A stretch of 64,000 nt of DNA from Natrinema hispanicum (GCF_900111485.1 NZ_FOIC01000005.1:1-64000), one strand, 5' to 3'. Shown: positions 34,178 to 42,565, counted from the stretch's first letter. A program made the numbers and translations. The notes: generated by a model not told the origin, from the letters alone.

Positions 34178-35266
34178 ATGGACGCTCGATCCGCGGTGTT
34201 TGCCCTCCTGATCTGCGTCCTCGGCGTGCTTGCCACACTGATCGTTCTGCCGCTCGTCGAGTACGTGTTGGCTGCCTGTCTGCTCGCGGTCGTTCTCCGG
34301 CCGGCCTACGAGCGACTGGTGCCACGCATCGGCGCACGAACCGCCGGCGTCGCACTCACTGCCCTCGCCGTCGCTGGCGTCGTCATCCCACTGGTGGTCA
34401 TTTCGCTGGTCATCCTCGAGACCGTCACGTCGGCGCTCGAGTCCGGCGCTGCCGCCCAGATCGTCACCGCCGGGCGGACGTTCGCACAAACGACACTTGG
34501 ATTGGACACAGCGTCGATCGCCCTCATCGAATCGATTCTCTCGAGCGAACTCGCGGAGACGATCGGAGCGGCGGCTGATCTCTCCGTCTCTCAGACCGTC
34601 GGTCTCGTGGCCACCGTCGCCGACGTCGTCGCCGGAACGCTCGTGTTCGTCTTTGTCCTCTACTCCCTGCTCGTCGACGGCCCTGCGGCCCTCGACTGGG
34701 TCCGGCGGGTCGTCCCGCTCGAGCGCCGACTCGTCGACGAACTGTTCACTGAGGTTCACGTCGTTGTCCGGGCAACCCTCCGCAGTCATTTGCTGGTCGC
34801 AGTGTTGCAGGGGATACTCGGAGCGCTGGGGCTGGTCGTCCTCGGCGTCCCGTATGCGGCTGTGTTGGCGGTCGCGCTGTCACTCGTGTCGGTGCTCCCG
34901 ACGGTTGGGATCTGGCTCGTCTGGGGCCCAGTGACCGTCGCCCACGCGTTCTCGAGCAGTCTCCTCGGGAGTGTGATCCTGCTGGGGTATGGGGTCGCCG
35001 TCCTCGCCGTCGTCGACATCTATCTCCGGGCGTTTTTGGTCGACCAGCAGTCCGGGCTGCATCCGGCAATCGCACTGATGGGTGTCGTCGGCGGTGGTGT
35101 GCTCTTCGGGATCGTCGGCCTGTTCGTCGGCCCGGTCGTGCTCGCAGCGTTCAAAGCCAGCGTGACCGTCGTCGATCGGAGCCACCGTGCATCACCGTCG
35201 GCTTCCGATTCCGGCTCCGACACCGATCCCGATCGAGAGCAGCCGCTCGCGGAGACCGATCAGTAG
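34178..35266 (+). CDS. AI-2E family (PerM/UPF0118) transporter
   Basis: A 362-aa polytopic membrane protein with about eight helices. It has the family features LRPAYERLVPRIG near the N-terminus, a central soluble region (ALESGAAAQIV...), VVRATLRSHLLVAVLQGILG, LPTVGIWLVWGP and LFVGPVVLAAFKA. Members export autoinducer-2 or act as Na+/H+ antiporters in halophilic bacteria. Ion transport is the more plausible role here but is not shown. The C-terminal 35 residues are acidic and polar. Confidence 0.9.
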   Translation: MDARSAVFALLICVLGVLATLIVLPLVEYVLAACLLAVVLRPAYERLVPRIGARTAGVALTALAVAGVVIPLVVISLVILETVTSALESGAAAQIVTAGRTFAQTTLGLDTASIALIESILSSELAETIGAAADLSVSQTVGLVATVADVVAGTLVFVFVLYSLLVDGPAALDWVRRVVPLERRLVDELFTEVHVVVRATLRSHLLVAVLQGILGALGLVVLGVPYAAVLAVALSLVSVLPTVGIWLVWGPVTVAHAFSSSLLGSVILLGYGVAVLAVVDIYLRAFLVDQQSGLHPAIALMGVVGGGVLFGIVGLFVGPVVLAAFKASVTVVDRSHRASPSASDSGSDTDPDREQPLAETDQ

Positions 35267-35296
35267 CTCGGACGGTGGACGACCCGCCCGTCCGAA

Positions 35297-36598
35297 TCAC
35301 TCCAGGTTCGAGAACGCGTTTAGATTCGACTGCAACCCGGCCGCAAGTTCGGATTTGCGCTGCAGGCGCGCGTAGGAGACCGGGAGTTGCGTCGCGACCT
35401 CCGCGACCCCCTTGTGGAACGTCTCCGCTTCACCGTATTCCCCATCGAAGGCGTTGCGAACGCTCTCGCGGACCTGCCAGACGCCGACGGGGGCCCAGTA
35501 GTCGTCTGACACCTCGCGCAAGACGAGACACTTCGCCTGTCGGCCGATCGACTCGAGATACTCGAGGACGCCAAGCCGGGCGGCATAGTAGGCACCCGCG
35601 GTCTCCTCGACGTAGCTCGAACGACCCTCGTAGCCTTCGCTGGCGCTCTGGAGCCAGACGTCGTCGTTCGGGTTCGGATTCCAGATACTGCCCGGCGCTT
35701 TCATTTCGACGAGTTCGAACTCCCAGCTGCCGGGTGCGAGGACGACCCAGTAGCGGTTGCCCATGTACTCGTTGGCCCAGACCTGCACCTCGTCGATGCT
35801 GGGTGCGTTCCGGATGCGCCCGCGCAGGTACTTCCCGACGGTGTCGTCGACGGCCGTGATCGACCACCGCGTCGGCACGAGTCGGCGCTGCTTGGTCTGG
35901 CCGAGTGCGCCCGCCGAGAGGATCGAGTTGATGTCGTAGACGTCGAAGCCACGTCTATAGAGATAGGTCATCGCACCCTCGGCTTGCCAGTCGTCGTCCT
36001 CGAGGGTCTTCTTGACCGGGCGGGGCACGTATGGATTTTCTCGCAACTCGGCGTTGCGAGCGGTGGCACGCGGCCCACGCGGCGTCGCCACGTCCGTGCC
36101 GGCATCGAGGCCGAGGTCGGGCGTATCGTCTAACCCGATCTCTAAGTCGACCGGCCGGTCCGCGATGGCGATCTCACGCTGGACGCCGACGAAGCCGTCC
36201 CACGTATCATGGACGGAGGGTGTCAGCCGGCTCGCAATGGACGGCGAGTCGACGTTCGCGCGCTTGCTCGAGTTCAACAAGCCAGTTCGGCGCTGGAGTA
36301 CGTCGTTGATCGCGTATCCCTGCTGGTACCAGTCGCCGTCGGTGACGTATTCCGTGGCGGCACCTTCGTCGCCGACTGGCGAGAGGAGCCCGACGGGGAT
36401 GTCTGGGTAGTTCGACCGTCCGACGAAGATCGAGGGTGCGGTCGAGCCGACGAGCGTCTCGCCGCTTGTGGCGTCGTCGAACCGGCGTTCGAAGTCCTCG
36501 AGATGGTCCGTGATCGCGTAGGACTTCTCCTTGGCGAGGCGGCGGCGCTCTGCCTCCTCGTCGGGCTCTAACTCCTCGATGTAGTCGTCGAGGCGCAT
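35297..36598 (-). CDS. nreA: DNA repair protein NreA with PCNA-binding tail
   Basis: A 433-aa protein of the archaeal Nre family, implicated in repair of DNA damage (mitomycin sensitivity in Haloferax). It starts MRLDDYIEELEPDEEAE and contains SIFVGRSNYPDIPVGLLSP and REIAIADRPVDLEI, with a C-terminal half beginning ENPYVPRPVKKTLEDDDW. It ends with a PIP-box, QSNLNAFSNLE, fitting QxxLxxF. This tail should tether it to the sliding clamp. Length and start (ATG 36598) match the family. No zinc-finger Cys pairs are visible at the N-terminus. Confidence 0.93.
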   Translation of the reverse strand: MRLDDYIEELEPDEEAERRRLAKEKSYAITDHLEDFERRFDDATSGETLVGSTAPSIFVGRSNYPDIPVGLLSPVGDEGAATEYVTDGDWYQQGYAINDVLQRRTGLLNSSKRANVDSPSIASRLTPSVHDTWDGFVGVQREIAIADRPVDLEIGLDDTPDLGLDAGTDVATPRGPRATARNAELRENPYVPRPVKKTLEDDDWQAEGAMTYLYRRGFDVYDINSILSAGALGQTKQRRLVPTRWSITAVDDTVGKYLRGRIRNAPSIDEVQVWANEYMGNRYWVVLAPGSWEFELVEMKAPGSIWNPNPNDDVWLQSASEGYEGRSSYVEETAGAYYAARLGVLEYLESIGRQAKCLVLREVSDDYWAPVGVWQVRESVRNAFDGEYGEAETFHKGVAEVATQLPVSYARLQRKSELAAGLQSNLNAFSNLE

Positions 36599-36838
36599 TC
36601 ACTCGCCGTAGGACGGGCACGACTTTGAATGTTGATACTGCCGGACTGTACGTCGATACCCGAGTAAGATGTCAGAGGCAGAGATCCGGTCGGGCGTCGA
36701 GCAACCGGATCTCACATCGATGTTTCGACTGGGGTATAAAGTAACCGCCACCGTCTTTTCTCCCTCTGAAAATCCGACCGCCACTCACTGTTTCCGAGCG
36801 CCTCCGTCTGGATCGCTCGAGCAGCCATCGAAAGACAA

Positions 36839-36848
36839 CGGTTAAAAA
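36839..36848 (+). promoter_or_regulatory. TATA box for the zinc-finger/aEF-1beta operon
   Basis: GGTTAAAAAC is centred about 26-27 nt before the ATG at 36871, consistent with a leaderless bicistronic transcript. Confidence 0.5.
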
Positions 36849-36870
36849 CGGCGGGCGGGAAGGGAAGAGT

Positions 36871-37050
36871 ATGAGTACGACCGACGACCGAGAGGCACGT
36901 GCCTGTGTCTCTTGCGGGCTCAACATCGCGGGCACGAACGCTGCTGCGTTCAAGTGTCCAGACTGCGGCCAGCAGATTTACCGCTGTGCCAAATGTCGCA
37001 AGCAGAGCAACCTCTATGAGTGTCCCGACTGCGGTTTCACCGGCCCGTAA
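36871..37050 (+). CDS. Two-zinc-finger small protein (HVO_2753 type)
   Basis: A 59-aa protein with four CxxC knuckles: CVSC, CPDC, CAKC and CPDC, ending [11 protein letters not shown]. Length, spacing and end match the Haloferax zinc-finger protein HVO_2753 as I recall it. That protein folds around two zinc ions and affects swarming and biofilm formation. It was found by direct translation. The stop is 5 bp before the aEF-1beta ATG, so both are on one mRNA. A role close to translation is suggested by this pairing. Confidence 0.9.
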   Translation: MSTTDDREARACVSCGLNIAGTNAAAFKCPDCGQQIYRCAKCRKQSNLYECPDCGFTGP

Positions 37051-37055
37051 CTACC

Positions 37056-37322
37056 ATGGGAAAAGTCGCTGCCAAAATCAAGGTCATGCCGGACAGCCCC
37101 GAAATCGACCTCGACGCGCTCCAGGAGCGCCTCGAGAGTACCCTCCCCGAGGGTGCGAAGATCAACGGCGTCGAACGTGAGGAAGTCGCGTTCGGCCTCG
37201 TTGCCCTCTACCCGACCGTGATCGTCCCCGACAGCGCGGGCGGCACGGAGACCGTCGAAGAGAACTTCACCGAGGTCGACGGCGTCGAAAGCGTCGGCGT
37301 CGAGAACGTCGGCCGTATCTAA
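37056..37322 (+). CDS. ef1b: Translation elongation factor aEF-1beta
   Basis: An 88-aa archaeal EF-1beta, the guanine-nucleotide exchange factor for aEF-1alpha. It starts [20 protein letters not shown] and has [21 protein letters not shown] and [18 protein letters not shown], giving the compact ferredoxin-like fold of the family. The start codon follows the zinc-finger gene by 5 bp. A terminator-like hairpin follows directly. Confidence 0.95.
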   Translation: MGKVAAKIKVMPDSPEIDLDALQERLESTLPEGAKINGVEREEVAFGLVALYPTVIVPDSAGGTETVEENFTEVDGVESVGVENVGRI

Positions 37323-37421
37323 ACGGCGACCGCCGTTCGTTTTTAGCCGTTTCGCCGCTGGCCACTCGCGGCCAGCGGCAGACAATATCACTCCGCCAGT
37401 AGCGGTCGCTGTCGCTACTGG
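37322..37421 (+). terminator. Terminator and tandem stem-loops after aEF-1beta
   Basis: AACGGCGACCGCCGTT is followed by CGTTTTT (to 37344), a hairpin plus T-run. Two further inverted repeats follow: GCCGCTGGCC/GGCCAGCGGC (37354-37379, perfect 10-bp arms) and CCAGTAGCG/CGCTACTGG (37396-37421, perfect 9-bp arms). The first is a typical terminator. The others may strengthen termination or stabilise the mRNA end. Confidence 0.6.
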
Positions 37422-37469
37422 ATGGACCGTCGTCAGAACGTAAGTCGGGACGACGAACGACGAGCGCTT

Positions 37470-37548
37470 ATACGGTCTGCTACCACTGTGTCCCGGCACA
37501 CCCGCGACGGGTCGTGAGTGCGCCGGCACTGACTGGGCAGAGTCCGTA
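37470..37548. repeat. 80-bp inverted-repeat element, ATACGG family, copy 4
   Basis: It starts ATACGGTCTGCTACC and ends GGGCAGAGTCCGTA, with CCCGGCACACCCGCGACGGG and GCCGGCACTGACTG inside. It lies between the aEF-1beta operon and the converging 145-aa gene, ending at the base before that gene's stop codon. Confidence 0.7.
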
Positions 37549-37986
37549 CTACTGGTCTTGATCGCCGCGGTTCGCACCGAGATTGGCCTGCGAAACGATT
37601 TCCGCGCCAATCGCCGAGAGGTCGACGGTCACGTCGTCGGTAACGGCCTTGCTGATTTCGTCTAAGTTCCCCGCGAGGACGGTCAAGACGTCGTCGGGGT
37701 TGGTGTAGACGAGCATGTTTCCGTCCTGGCCTTCCGCGACGAGTTGCGTGTCGTTTAAGACGATCTGGTCGTTCTGGATCGTCGCCGAGACGACCGGCAG
37801 CGCCGCCGGTTTCCCCGGTTCGTCGTCCCTGACCTTGCGGATGTGGACCGCATCGAGGTCGAGGACGTCCTTGTACTCCTTGATCTGTTCGGCACAGTTG
37901 ACCATGTCGTTGAGAAGCGCCGTGCGACGCTCGTTGCCGTGATCGCCATCGAGACAGTGCTGACAGACGCGGAGTTCGAGTCGCAT
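37549..37986 (-). CDS. Conserved haloarchaeal hypothetical protein
   Basis: A 145-aa acidic protein (MRLELRVCQHCLDGDHGNER...) with a CxxC-x-DGDH start that may bind a metal. An alpha/beta core (VVSATIQNDQIVLNDTQLVA) and a C-terminal segment (LDEISKAVTDDVTVDLSAIG) follow. Length and codon use look genuine. I do not recognise a function. The stop TAG overlaps the edge of repeat copy 4. Confidence 0.7.
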   Translation of the reverse strand: MRLELRVCQHCLDGDHGNERRTALLNDMVNCAEQIKEYKDVLDLDAVHIRKVRDDEPGKPAALPVVSATIQNDQIVLNDTQLVAEGQDGNMLVYTNPDDVLTVLAGNLDEISKAVTDDVTVDLSAIGAEIVSQANLGANRGDQDQ

Positions 37987-38105
37987 TACCCCGTTTTGGT
38001 CGTCGACACCGATGAGAATTCCGCTTCAGTTCCGTCCTCGGCCGTGGCTGTGGCCCTACACTGGGATCGATCGACACCGCAGTTTCGTTCGTGCGCTTAC
38101 TTGCG

Positions 38106-38780
38106 TCACTGCTCGTAAATCTCGCGAATCCTGTCACGTCCCTGTGGGACGTAGCCCCCATGATAGCACAGCGTGTGGTCGATCTCGAGGCCGGCCAACT
38201 TCCCGACGGACTCGATCGCGCGGTCCATGTCGGGCGTAAACTGCGGTTTCGGGCCGGCAAGGGGTTCAGTCCCGTCCGCGACGAGTACATCACCGGCGAC
38301 GAGCAGGTTCCCATCGGGGAAGTACAGCGAAACGTGTCCCGGCGCATGACCCGGCGTGGCGACGACCTCCATCGGCCCAGCACTTGTCGGAATCCGAACG
38401 CCGCCGGCCAGTTCGATGTCGACGGGCACCGACGGGTAGCGGTCACCGTCGCCCTTGATCGGATCGCACTCGCCCGAGATGTACGGCGCTTCGTCGCGGT
38501 GGGCCGCAACGACGGCGTCGACGCGTTCGTTTAATTCTGCCAGCCCACCAGCGTGGTCCCCGTCGTGGTGGGTGAGAACCACCAGCCAGATATCCTCGAG
38601 GCCGTAGCCCAGGCTTCGCAGGTGGGTCTCGAGGCCGCCGATGGTGCCCTGTGGACCCACGTCGCACAACACGAGGCCGCGATCTGTCTCGACGATCACG
38701 GGTGTGATCGTCAGTTCTCTCCCACCGTATTCGACCGTGATCGGCAGCGTATGCACACCAGCGCCGTCTTCATCTTGCAT
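38106..38780 (-). CDS. Metallo-beta-lactamase fold hydrolase
   Basis: A 224-aa MBL-fold protein. The metal motif is LTHHDGDHAGG at 70-79 (HxHxDH with Asp in the third position), followed by TPGHAPGHVSLYF with a metal His and a VAGDVL Asp segment, and a C-terminal CYHGG His. The fold covers glyoxalase II-like and lactonase-like hydrolases. The substrate is not identifiable. Start ATG 38780. Confidence 0.88.
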   Translation of the reverse strand: MQDEDGAGVHTLPITVEYGGRELTITPVIVETDRGLVLCDVGPQGTIGGLETHLRSLGYGLEDIWLVVLTHHDGDHAGGLAELNERVDAVVAAHRDEAPYISGECDPIKGDGDRYPSVPVDIELAGGVRIPTSAGPMEVVATPGHAPGHVSLYFPDGNLLVAGDVLVADGTEPLAGPKPQFTPDMDRAIESVGKLAGLEIDHTLCYHGGYVPQGRDRIREIYEQ

Positions 38781-38918
38781 ACGACGAGCATTCGCTGCCA
38801 GTACGATAGGTGTCCTGGGTTCCCCAGCGCTCGCGGGGCTGCTCCGTGTCTCAGCTTTCGCCTATCGTGAACGGATTGCGACCGTCGCGACACCACCGCT
38901 GTCACTGGCTGTGGCCGA

Positions 38919-39194
38919 TCAGGCGTTATCGCCGACCTCGAGGCCGTCCGGACGCCGCGTTACGTAGAGAAACTCGAGTACGAACAGCGAGACGAAGATG
39001 CCGACGATCCAGAGCAGGATCTCGATGTCAGTGCGATAGAGATGATAGAGGACGATCGGGATCGCGACGGTCGTCCCGAGCAGACCGACCGCGGGAACGA
39101 GGGGGTTCGATCCGGTCTCATCGGCGAGTCGGAGATTTGTGTAGTTCGTGACCGCGAACGACGCCAGGAACGCGACTGAGCCGAATTCGGTGCG
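38919..39194 (-). pseudogene. C-terminal remnant of an APC-family amino-acid permease
   Basis: Without a start codon, the minus strand reads FGSVAFLASFAVTNYTNLRL, then ADETGSNPLVPAVGLLGTTV and IEILLWIVGIFVSLFVLEFL, stopping at TGA 38921-38919. This is the characteristic tail of haloarchaeal APC-superfamily amino-acid permeases. The remaining 85-90% of the gene is absent. The open frame ends at the TGA of the holin-like gene upstream, marking the break point. Confidence 0.75.
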
Positions 39195-39485
39195 TCATCG
39201 TCTTTCGTATTCGTCTTCCGTTCCGCCCCGACGGAAGCGATTGTAGAGCCAGGCGAGGAGATACGCGCCGACGAACCCGTCGGCGAACGCCCAGCCAGCA
39301 CCGACTGCTAGCCCTCGGCTCGTCGAATTGTACCCGATATACACGTCTGCAAGCAGGTCACGCCACTTCTCACCCCACCCTAGCCGTGCCGTCAGCCCAA
39401 GGAAGACGACGGCACCAGCCCAGAGCGTCCCCATCGCCATTCCGAATGCCGTACCATCGACTCGAGTTTCACTGGACACGCTCAT
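39195..39485 (-). CDS. Small two-helix membrane protein, holin-like
   Basis: A 96-aa protein with two hydrophobic segments (about 14-33 and 60-81). [18 protein letters not shown] and [20 protein letters not shown] match the short haloarchaeal proteins annotated as bacteriophage holin family. No other phage gene is near, so the label describes only the topology. The hydrophilic C-terminus [12 protein letters not shown] is probably cytoplasmic. Start ATG 39485. Confidence 0.75.
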   Translation of the reverse strand: MSVSSETRVDGTAFGMAMGTLWAGAVVFLGLTARLGWGEKWRDLLADVYIGYNSTSRGLAVGAGWAFADGFVGAYLLAWLYNRFRRGGTEDEYERR

Positions 39486-39623
39486 AGGGACTTGGTCGTC
39501 GTCTCGTCACTTAATCCGTTGCCCCGGCTTCCACAGTCCGGCCAGACGACGAAACCGCCAGCACTCGAGCAACCCGAATACGTGTGTTTTATAACCATCA
39601 CCGGACAAAGCGGTCGTACGACT

Positions 39624-39932
39624 ATGCCGAAATCTAATGGCCCTCGTCAGGGAACCCGGCGAAAGCTCGCAAACGATCCTCGAGACCGTGGCACGTCGCC
39701 GCCACAGCGTGCGATTCAGGAGTACGAGGAGGGTGAGAAAGTCCACCTGAAGATCGACCCAAGCGTTCCGGACGGTCGCTTCCACCCACGCTTCGACGGT
39801 CTGACCGGCGAAGTCGTCGGGAAACAGGGCAGCGCATTCAAAGTCCAGATCAACGACGGCGGCAAGGACAAGACGCTGCTCGTCACCGCGGCCCACATGC
39901 GCGCACAGAACCAGGAAAAGAGCCGGATCTGA
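39624..39932 (+). CDS. rpl21e: 50S ribosomal protein L21e
   Basis: A 102-aa protein of the large subunit. It starts [20 protein letters not shown] and has the SH3-like core ([20 protein letters not shown]). TTTTATAA at 39587-39594 is a TATA box about 33 nt upstream, so the mRNA may have a leader of a few bases. The rpoF gene follows after 6 bp. This is the head of a conserved archaeal cluster. Confidence 0.95.
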   Translation: MPKSNGPRQGTRRKLANDPRDRGTSPPQRAIQEYEEGEKVHLKIDPSVPDGRFHPRFDGLTGEVVGKQGSAFKVQINDGGKDKTLLVTAAHMRAQNQEKSRI

Positions 39933-39938
39933 ACAGGG

Positions 39939-40295
39939 ATGACGATCTTCAAAGAGATCGTCGACGAGGAGTTCCTGACGGTCTCGGAGACGAAGGAGCT
40001 GCTCGCCGACATCGAAGCCGAACGCGCGATGGACGAGGATCGCGAGCTGCGCTATGAACTCGCGCGAGCGATCGAACACGCCAATCGGTTCGCCGTCCTC
40101 GAGCCCGATGAGGCCCAGGCGCTCGTCGAGGACCTTCAGGACCTCGAGAAGGTCGACGAACCGACGGCCTACAAGATCGCCAACCTCCTGCCACAGGACC
40201 GGGACGAACTCCGGTCGGTGTACGCACAGCAGCGCTACTCGCTGTCGGGGGACGAGCTCGACGACATTCTCAATGTCGTCGCACAGTACGTCTGA
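39939..40295 (+). CDS. rpoF: DNA-directed RNA polymerase subunit F (Rpb4)
   Basis: A 118-aa subunit that with RpoE' (Rpb7) forms the polymerase stalk. It starts MTIFKEIVDEEFLTVSETKELL and ends with the HRDC-like helical domain (DEPTAYKIANLLPQDRDELR, then LDDILNVVAQYV). It sits 6 bp behind rpl21e. In other archaea the DUF655 gene follows directly, but here about 660 bp intervene. Confidence 0.95.
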   Translation: MTIFKEIVDEEFLTVSETKELLADIEAERAMDEDRELRYELARAIEHANRFAVLEPDEAQALVEDLQDLEKVDEPTAYKIANLLPQDRDELRSVYAQQRYSLSGDELDDILNVVAQYV

Positions 40296-40630
40296 GCGCG
40301 GCGTTCGGATACTAATTCTCTCGAAATTGCCGCGGCGATCCGGACCCCCAACCGCTGTGTATCACGTCGTCCGTGAGCACAGCTCGTGGTTGTCCTCGAG
40401 CGTGCGCGATCGGCCCGGCTCGTCGCCGACCAAGCTGGCATGTGGCCACTGACTGCCAGCAGCCAGTACCACAAGCGTGATACCGGCTCGATAATCATCG
40501 CCGAACGTGACCGTTCAGCGATCGCACCAGCGACCGCCTCGATCCCACTCGCGCTGGACACCTCGTCTAACGGCTGGCAACGGTGGGGCCCTCGGACGAG
40601 AGAGACACGGCGATAGCGGGGTGATCGATC
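40296..40630. other. Non-coding part of the insert between rpoF and DUF655
   Basis: A 335-bp stretch without a convincing gene. ORFs on both strands here (including a long minus-strand frame 40235-40888) lack family resemblance and acidic composition. No repeat copy of the ATACGG or ATACTGCCGGA families was found. Confidence 0.45.
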
Positions 40631-40792
40631 GTGGCCCCGCCTGAGACGGAACCCGACGCCGTCGTCGCCACGGGCAACGACTCGCTCGAGCGGAATCTCG
40701 GCCTGCTCGCGAGCCTCGAGTTCGTCAGCGTCGCACTGGACATCTCGGCGCTGATCGTCGGGATCGTGCTGTGGTTTGCCGTCATCGAGTGA
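40631..40792 (+). CDS. Possible 53-aa single-helix membrane protein
   Basis: A GTG-initiated ORF right after an in-frame TGA. It has an acidic N-terminus (PPETEPDAVVATGNDSLERN) and one hydrophobic segment (about 32-51) ending LIVGIVLWFAVIE, then stop. Base composition at third positions is coding-like. It was found by direct translation. Haloarchaea have many such tail-anchored small proteins. No homologue is recognised. Confidence 0.45.
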   Translation: MAPPETEPDAVVATGNDSLERNLGLLASLEFVSVALDISALIVGIVLWFAVIE

Positions 40793-40958
40793 GACAGACA
40801 GCAGGAGAGATCCGATCGTGTCGCGCATGAAGGCGGGAGCCGATCGCCACCGGCCGAGGAGACGCGAGTGCAATCGCATCAACACCACGGCCGTTCCCCG
40901 TGCCGCCTCTTGAAAGCGAGCCGACTCTTTAAGTACGCCCTCGCCGTAGCAAACGACA

Positions 40959-41555
40959 ATGAGCGAAGCCGATGGCGACGAGACGGACGTTCGGCGCGCG
41001 GTCGTGTTGGATTACCTCGCACACGGGCTGTCTGACGACGGTCGACCGCAGTACGCGAAGTCACCGGCAGGGTACGCTGTCGGCATCGAGGACTTCCAGC
41101 TCTATCAGGTCGCGTTCGACGAAGAGGAACGGCTCACGATCGGCAGCGAGGTTGTCGTTGAGCCGCCCGCCGAACGCGAGGTCGTCACCGAGGCCCACCG
41201 CGTCGAGTACAACGACCTCTCCTCGGGAGCCCAGTCGGAACTCGAGTACGTCGTCGCCGATCTCGTCGAGGAACACGAGGAGCGCTTCGTCGACTTCTAC
41301 AACGATGCCCAGCCGATCACGTTGCGGCTCCACCAGCTGAACTTGCTGCCGGGGATCGGGAAGAAACTCCGTAATAGCATCCTCGATGAGCGCAAGCGAA
41401 AGCCCTTCGAGAGCTTCGAGGAGCTGTCCGAGCGCGTCTCCGGGCTCCACGATCCCGATCAGATCCTCGTCGATCGCATTCTCGAGGAACTGCGCGACGA
41501 CGACCTCAAGTACCAGACCTTCGTGGGTCGGCGCGAGCAGGAACAGAACCAGTAA
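40959..41555 (+). CDS. DUF655 family protein
   Basis: A 198-aa archaeal protein with an N-terminal OB-like part (AVVLDYLAHGLSDDGRPQY, then AVGIEDFQLYQVAFDEEERL) and a C-terminal double helix-hairpin-helix (LLPGIGKKLRNSILDERKRK). It always occurs near rpl21e, rpoF and ksgA, suggesting a role in RNA metabolism or ribosome assembly. CTTTAAGTA about 30 nt upstream suggests its own promoter here. Start ATG 40959. Confidence 0.9.
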   Translation: MSEADGDETDVRRAVVLDYLAHGLSDDGRPQYAKSPAGYAVGIEDFQLYQVAFDEEERLTIGSEVVVEPPAEREVVTEAHRVEYNDLSSGAQSELEYVVADLVEEHEERFVDFYNDAQPITLRLHQLNLLPGIGKKLRNSILDERKRKPFESFEELSERVSGLHDPDQILVDRILEELRDDDLKYQTFVGRREQEQNQ

Positions 41556-41645
41556 CACGCTTCTGATTATGGGCTCGGCCTAACGCAACCCGCCATCCGC
41601 GCCCGAGACGGTGCGTTTACACCGACGCCAGCCGAAGCGCTGGCA

Positions 41646-42485
41646 ATGAGAGATCCAGACGGACTGATCGCCCGGGCGGGTATCCGCGGCGATCCGGATC
41701 GCGACCAGCACTTTCTCGTCGACGATCGCGTCCTCGACAGACTGCCGACCTATCTCGAGGAGATCGACGCCGACACGAGCCACGTCCTCGAGATCGGCGG
41801 CGGGACGGGCGCGCTGACCGACCGGCTGCTCGCGGTCGGTGACGAGGTCACTGTCGTCGAACGGGACCCCGACCTCGCTGCGTTCCTGCGCGAGGAGTTC
41901 GCCGACGAAATCGCGGCCGGCGACCTGACTGTGATCGAGGGCGACGCCCTCGCAGTCGACCTGCCCGACTTTACGGCCTCGGTGTCGAACCTGCCCTACG
42001 GCGTCTCGAGCGAGATCGCCTTCCGGTTGTTCCCCGAAGGGAAGCCGCTCGTCTTGATGTTCCAACAGGAGTTCGCCGAGCGGATGGTCGCCGAGTCAGG
42101 GACGAGCGAATACGGTCGGCTCTCGGTCTCGAGCCAGCATTATGCGGATATCGAACTCGTCGAGTCGATCCCGAAAGAGGCGTTTTCGCCGCCGCCGGCG
42201 GTCCAGAGTGCGGTAATTCGTGCAGTCCCGCGCGAGCCCGACTACGAGGTCGACGACGAGGACTTCTTCCTGCGGTTCGTCAAAGCGCTGTTCACCCAGC
42301 GCCGGAAGACGATCCGGAACGCGATCCGGAACACGGCACACATCTCCGGGCTCGCAGAACCGGAGACAGTCGTCGATACAGCCGACGACGATGTCCTGCA
42401 AAAGCGGGCCGGCGCGATGGCCCCAGCCGAGTTCGCCGCGCTGGCTCAGCTCGCGTGGGAGGTCGGCGAGCCAGACGACGACTGA
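41646..42485 (+). CDS. rsmA: 16S rRNA dimethyladenosine transferase KsgA/RsmA
   Basis: A 279-aa SAM-dependent enzyme that dimethylates two adjacent adenines near the 3' end of 16S rRNA. It has QHFLVDDRVLDRL, the SAM motif VLEIGGGTGALTD (47-59), the catalytic NLPY at 115-118, and the C-terminal helical domain LRFVKALFTQRRKTIRNAIR. The start ATG 41646 fits. It is 90 bp after DUF655 in the conserved order. Confidence 0.97.
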   Translation: MRDPDGLIARAGIRGDPDRDQHFLVDDRVLDRLPTYLEEIDADTSHVLEIGGGTGALTDRLLAVGDEVTVVERDPDLAAFLREEFADEIAAGDLTVIEGDALAVDLPDFTASVSNLPYGVSSEIAFRLFPEGKPLVLMFQQEFAERMVAESGTSEYGRLSVSSQHYADIELVESIPKEAFSPPPAVQSAVIRAVPREPDYEVDDEDFFLRFVKALFTQRRKTIRNAIRNTAHISGLAEPETVVDTADDDVLQKRAGAMAPAEFAALAQLAWEVGEPDDD

Positions 42486-42565
42486 TTGAGTGACGGCTCG
42501 AGCCGGACGGGCCCAACCAACGGATACTCAAAGCTGCGCGGACGACAGATCGGAGAGATGAACGC

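Noticed and set aside
39195-39485. Holin-like gene as evidence of a provirus
   Set aside because: No integrase, capsid, terminase or attachment repeats nearby. The small protein family is chromosomal in haloarchaea.
40235-40888. Minus-strand ORF of 217 aa across the rpoF-DUF655 spacer
   Set aside because: Basic, serine/arginine-rich and without haloarchaeal acidic bias. It also overlaps rpoF and the better small ORF on the plus strand.
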